Shown in pieces: positions 58,536 through 64,000 of a stretch of DNA of 64,000 nt. The notes beneath the pieces are model-generated. The model made no database searches, was not told the origin of the DNA, and saw nothing but the letters and a program-made list of their open reading frames with translations. The translations under genes and the position numbers were made by a program. This stretch comes from Flaccisagitta enflata (lineage: Eukaryota > Chaetognatha > Sagittoidea > Aphragmophora), in NCBI GenBank assembly GCA_965153355.1, contig OZ231127.1, positions 20,274,001 to 20,338,000 on the forward strand, written 5' to 3'. Position 1 is the stretch's first letter. Each line of letters starts with the position of its first letter.

Positions 58536-58746
58536 AAAACAAAAAAAACAAAAAAAACAAAAAAAAAATGAACAGATAATTAGAAATATTTTTGACAAAT
58601 TATATAGGATGTGTGCATGTTTGTGTATGTGTGTATATATATATATACATATATGTAAATATTATTCAGAGTAAAAGAGGATAATGTTGAAAAAATCTGG
58701 GTGGTTGGGTGGTATTGGACATATTTATTTCGCCATGGCTATGTAA
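58119..58746. other. Spacer with remnant acidic coding sequence and A-rich tract
   Basis: 58119-58205 keeps the coding bias of gene D in another frame. Then a G-run at 58232, and a very A-rich tract at 58450-58568 with AAATAAATAAAT. AATAAA occurs at 58295 and 58449 and could serve as poly(A) signals. Confidence 0.5.
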
Positions 58747-59895
58747 ATAGAATCAGACACGCCGCTGTCAGTCTTGGCAGAGCCTTTAGGATTGACGCCA
58801 TCACCGGAAGTCGCCACACGCGCCAATCGTTGGCGTGACGGAGAAATGATTGGACTCGTTGCACAAGGGCCAGACAGACCCGTTAACCGGCAAAACGGAA
58901 GTAAGAAGACATCCTCTCCAGTGCGCGAAATTTCAAAGAATCTTCTGCCAAAATTCCACAAAGCCAAAAGAGACGACGATGGGAAACGAGATAAAAAAGG
59001 CCACGACGGAGATGGGGCGAAACGAGGAAAAATCGGCAACGACGGCGAAGGGAATCGTGGAAAAAATAACAGCATCGGCGAAAGGAATCAAGGAAAAAAT
59101 GACGACGGCGCTAAGAATCGAGGAAAAAATGGCGCCAAGGAAACACCAAATATGGCTGGAAGTCAAGCAAGAAAGCCGTCAAAAAGTGGGGAAACTGTGG
59201 ATGGGAAAAAGAAACCGGAAAAAGAGAGCAACCGGCCAAAGGAGCGAAATGGCGAAAAACGTGCAAATGATTCCGGCGAGGCAAATGAACCAGAGAAAAA
59301 GAGGAAGAAGTACGATTCTGAGCCTAAGAAAAATGCAAACGAGGAAGCAAACAAAGTCCCGAAGCCATTTGTCATTCCGAAGTTATCCAACGACAGAAGC
59401 AATGCGGTCAACAACGGAGCAGGCACGTCTGGCGCTCAGACAGCTCATCCAAAGCCTAACGCTGAGCAAATTGGTGGCGGAAACAAAATGGCAAAGACTG
59501 GGGCAAGCAAGTCTAATCCAACGGGAACGAAAGGGAGCAACTCCAAGATGTTGCCTCCCAAACTCTTTGCCAATCTACGAGCTCTTCGAGAGGATTGCAA
59601 CGAGGAGGGCGACACTACTCTCATCGCTCAAATGATTTACCACAAAGCAATCGCCCGAAAGGAATTACCAAGCCTCGATTTGGTGACCAAAGACCGCTAC
59701 ATATGCAAATCGTGCCTCTGCGCCTACAACTTCCACAACGCGGGGAACTGTGGCATAAGTTGCTGCTCCAAAAAGCGATGTCGGCGCTGTTTTCATCGAC
59801 ACCTTGGCGCTTGCGGATGCGAATGTCTCGTCAATTGGGTTCCGATGGCGAAAGAAGAAATGCTGCTGACTCAAGCCCAAGAATCTCAAGAGTAG
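58747..59895 (+). CDS. Accessory gene E: lysine-rich protein with C-terminal Cys/His cluster
   Basis: The frame is open from 58747, with no ATG until 58846 (349 residues from there). Coding bias already appears before that ATG, so an upstream exon joined at CTGTCAG (58771) or TTGGCAG (58780) is possible. Residues up to about 250 are hydrophilic, basic and repetitive (GKNDDGAKNRGKNGAKE; degenerate NRGKN units), probably disordered. The last 100 residues are globular: LFANLRALREDC, then a cluster YICKSCLCAYNF...CGISCCSKKRCRRCFHRHLG and CGCECLVNW, with about 13 cysteines and 3 histidines, able to bind two or three zinc ions. The cluster is not a RING or PHD pattern I can place. AATAAA lies about 100 bp after the stop (59994). 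Confidence 0.62.
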   Translation: MESDTPLSVLAEPLGLTPSPEVATRANRWRDGEMIGLVAQGPDRPVNRQNGSKKTSSPVREISKNLLPKFHKAKRDDDGKRDKKGHDGDGAKRGKIGNDGEGNRGKNNSIGERNQGKNDDGAKNRGKNGAKETPNMAGSQARKPSKSGETVDGKKKPEKESNRPKERNGEKRANDSGEANEPEKKRKKYDSEPKKNANEEANKVPKPFVIPKLSNDRSNAVNNGAGTSGAQTAHPKPNAEQIGGGNKMAKTGASKSNPTGTKGSNSKMLPPKLFANLRALREDCNEEGDTTLIAQMIYHKAIARKELPSLDLVTKDRYICKSCLCAYNFHNAGNCGISCCSKKRCRRCFHRHLGACGCECLVNWVPMAKEEMLLTQAQESQE

Positions 59896-60640
59896 ACTTT
59901 GCGTGCTCGTTGTTTAGTTGATGGAAGGATAAGTCGTGTAAATTGTAACATGGATGAAGAAAGACGAAAGATGGATTAGAGTAAAAATAACTTAATAAAC
60001 ATAGATTATACATAGAAAGTATATGTGAATTCATACTCAACAGTATTACAAATTGATAAACAGATAGCAATGAAGCCCATAAATTGCTTGTAGCGTTTGC
60101 ATAAATAATAATAATAAAGAATAAAAAATAAAAAATAGAAATTCATATCATATAAAAAAAAAAATAGATAAAAAATAATAATAATAATAAAATAAGTATC
60201 AAAATGGTAGTTGATCGAATCGTTGGACTGAATCGCGAAGAAGTACGAAAGACGTTTCACTGATTTTCCTTTCACATTTTATTGCTGTTTTGTTTACCGC
60301 ATAATCGATCACGTGACCTCGTAGCTTATGCGTAACTCGCGTAATTTTCGTTTACTAGAGGGCGCTCTCAAATCAACCGTAACTTGCATAGGAACAACAA
60401 TGCGTTAACGATTAGAGGACAATGCTCGTGTGTTGGTGAATTTTTGTATTCATTGTTTTAAAGAAAAAAAAAATATTTTGATTTCTCATTGCGCAGACTT
60501 GCGTTCGTTCCATCTATTCATGGTTTCTTTGAATTTTGTTCATTTCAGATCTATCCAGGTGAACTATTTATGTAAACGGTTGAACGCAAACCGAATTTCG
60601 TGACTGGAGTATTAATTCATTTCATTCAAACTTTCGAAAT
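59896..60640. other. Spacer between accessory gene E and integrase
   Basis: AT-rich to 60290, with AATAATAATAA repeats at 60108 and 60176. More GC-rich sequence follows with ACTAGAGGGCGCTCTC at 60354. A good acceptor candidate, TTTTGTTCATTTCAG, ends at 60548, 92 nt before the integrase ATG. Confidence 0.45.
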
Positions 60641-62479
<1,839 letters not shown>

Positions 62480-62597
62480 AATAGTAGTAGGAAAATATTA
62501 CTGGGTGCAAAAATCTTTTTTTAGCTTGTACTAAACTGCAAATAGAAAAATAAAACAATAAAAAGATAATTTGATAACTAGGAAGAAATTAAGCAAA

Positions 62598-63890
62598 ATG
62601 GACCTTTCATCCAAATCTTGCAATTTAGTTTGTCCTTGTGGATTAAATTATGCAAATGCTGAAATTGATTGGAAAAATATGTCTAATCGAAATAAAGAAA
62701 AAACAGCTCATGAAGCTATGAGAATAGCTTGCAGGAAACATATTGAAATAATAATGAAAGATGTAGTATTCAGAGCAAGGAGAAGAGTTATACCTCTTCA
62801 TTTGGCTGTAGTTTGGCGAAATATTACCACTGCAAGATTTATACTAGACTCAGGCTACAACATAAACTTTAGCACTAAAAAAGATGGAACGGCGTTACAT
62901 TATGCCATAAAATGCCGTCCTCATACAGTAGCACAATGGCTAATCGAAAATGGAGCAAATCTTACATGGAAGAATTTTGAGCAACATAGTGCTATCTCTT
63001 TAGCTATGTATCATGGCGATGAATGTTTTGTCAAATTTGTACAAAGAAAAATAAGTGGCTCAGTGAGCAGAAGCATCATAAATGATAGATATGGGAAATA
63101 TGGAATGACCTTGCTTGGGCTCCTAGCGGATAATCATAAATTGAGAAATGCAAATAGTTTCAAAAAATTGTTGCTTATGGGTGCGAATATCTCAAAACCT
63201 GTAACAGTCACCCCACGTTTTGGTGAAAGTGATCAATTTTTAGTAAGAGTAGCATCGACAGGTGACAATGAAATTACAGCCCAACTTATAAAATTAATTT
63301 TGAAATTAAAAGAAAAAAGACTGCTAGATGGTAAATTTGAACCAAATGCTAAGGATCAATATGGCAATACTGTTTTACATTTCTTAGCGATAACAAATGC
63401 AATAAAAGCACTGAAATTGATGCTTAATCAGGATGGAATTAACATGAATCGCCTTGGGAAGGATAAAATGACCCCCTTAGATTGTGCAATCGAAAATGGA
63501 AATTTAGAGATAGTAAAAATCCTCCTAAGCTCGGGTGCTAGATTAAATATCAAAAGTCTGTGGTGCCGGAAATTACCATTTGACCATGCTATTGAGGAAA
63601 GATTTTATGCTGCAGCAAATCTCATGCTGCATGTAGGTTTCAAATTGGAAAAAAGTAAGCATTGTAAGGATATTTTAACGGATAAACACCCAGAGATCAA
63701 GTGGAAAGACTACTATAGACTGGCGCCATCCTTGTCTAACTTAGCTCAATGTGCTATTAGAAGTCAACTTGTTTTAGCTAAAGGTAGTGTGACCAGGAAC
63801 AAGGTACAACAACTCGAATTGCCTAGTAAAATGACTTATTTTATTCTTACCCCATTATCCTACCCCTACCCAGATGGCGTGCGCTTGTGA
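62598..63890 (+). CDS. Ankyrin-repeat protein
   Basis: 430 residues from ATG 62598 (MDLSSKSC), 118 nt after the integrase stop. A short N-terminal region (LVCPCGLNYAN...) precedes ankyrin-type repeats: IPLHLAVVWRNITTARFILD, TALHYAIKCRPHTVAQWLIE, SAISLAMYHGDECFVKF, then less regular ones, NTVLHFLAITNAIKALKLML and TPLDCAIENGNLEIVKILLS, each with the TPLH-like start and the two-helix pattern. Ankyrin repeats bind proteins. Here it could target the element or its particle to a host factor, or interfere with host signalling, but nothing in the sequence says which. Base composition matches gag, pol and integrase, so it looks like a long-standing part of the element. Confidence 0.85.
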   Translation: MDLSSKSCNLVCPCGLNYANAEIDWKNMSNRNKEKTAHEAMRIACRKHIEIIMKDVVFRARRRVIPLHLAVVWRNITTARFILDSGYNINFSTKKDGTALHYAIKCRPHTVAQWLIENGANLTWKNFEQHSAISLAMYHGDECFVKFVQRKISGSVSRSIINDRYGKYGMTLLGLLADNHKLRNANSFKKLLLMGANISKPVTVTPRFGESDQFLVRVASTGDNEITAQLIKLILKLKEKRLLDGKFEPNAKDQYGNTVLHFLAITNAIKALKLMLNQDGINMNRLGKDKMTPLDCAIENGNLEIVKILLSSGARLNIKSLWCRKLPFDHAIEERFYAAANLMLHVGFKLEKSKHCKDILTDKHPEIKWKDYYRLAPSLSNLAQCAIRSQLVLAKGSVTRNKVQQLELPSKMTYFILTPLSYPYPDGVRL

Positions 63891-64000
63891 AAAAGAAAAT
63901 TACAAAGAAAGCTATTGGCTCCAATTTGTAGGAGCAGTAAAATCGAATGACTTACAAAAAATTAAAAAACTTGCCAAATTACCTGAAATAGCAAAGAATG
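63874..64000 (+). CDS. Start of a further ORF, cut by the window edge
   Basis: ATG 63874 overlaps the end of the ankyrin gene by 17 nt in another frame. The 42 residues visible (MACACEKENYKESYWLQFVG...AVKSNDLQKIKKLAKLPEI) have the form of an N-terminal lead and first helix pair of an ankyrin protein (AVKSNDLQKIKKLAK). The overlap suggests translation from the same or a nested mRNA. Its length and identity are unknown. Confidence 0.55.
   Translation, partial: MACACEKENYKESYWLQFVGAVKSNDLQKIKKLAKLPEIAKN

Overview
This is eukaryotic DNA. Its signs are intron-bearing genes with GT-AG splice sites, very dense microsatellites ((TC)n, (GT)n, (GAAA)n, (AAC)n, (GAT)n), many fold-back repeats, and a large Ty3/gypsy-class LTR element. 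No bacterial operons, tRNA, rRNA or CRISPR were seen. A microsatellite-rich invertebrate genome is the likeliest source; CTCF-like GAGGGCG motifs would suit a bilaterian animal. The species cannot be named from sequence alone, and a protist is not excluded.

Positions 1-46,526 are gene-poor repeat DNA. Supported coding signal is limited to one good internal exon (6931-7094) and one weak first-exon candidate (22062-22104). The rest is (i) fold-back elements, some with arms built of tandem minisatellite units (3.2-6.8, 8.7-10.2, 15.1-16.3, 36.1-38.7, 38.9-40.3, 43.3-45.8 kb); (ii) about twenty copies of a short dispersed element with an 18-bp perfect palindrome at one end and a GTCC/GTCG microsatellite inside; (iii) small TIR elements; (iv) minisatellites (80-bp, 76-bp, 66-bp and about 20-bp units); and (v) long simple repeats. 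Several elements are nested, which gives insertion boundaries.

Positions 46,527-64,000 (open at the right edge) hold the left part of a giant Ty3/gypsy-type element. An LTR of about 1.04 kb (TGT...ACA) interrupts a copy of a repeat that is intact elsewhere in the window. Its U3 carries an array of palindromic AGCGTAT/ATACGCT sites and a TATAAAAGG box. A candidate primer-binding site (TGGCGCC), a leader and a small ORF follow. Next comes gag (365 aa, no CCHC knuckle), joined to protease-RT-RNase H by what looks like a textbook -1 frameshift signal: TTTAAAC, the gag stop, then a hairpin after a 7-nt spacer. Pol stops after RNase H. The integrase (D,D35E) is a separate ORF 8.4 kb downstream with its own ATG and a 60-residue polyglutamine tract. 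It is followed by an ankyrin-repeat gene and the start of another ORF.

Between RNase H and integrase lies a block of five accessory genes, apparently richer in G+C than the pol genes. They encode a small Cys-rich poly-alanine protein, a two-exon zinc-finger protein whose intron is filled by a (GAAA)n expansion, an acidic/basic protein, a coiled-coil protein with a frame-broken acidic tail, and a lysine-rich protein with a C-terminal Cys/His cluster. A pol split in this way by a captured gene cassette is the most unusual thing in the window. Alternatives are an element invaded by another locus, or an assembly join. The 5' LTR, frameshift signal and intact catalytic residues suggest a fairly young element, but the 3' LTR lies outside the window.
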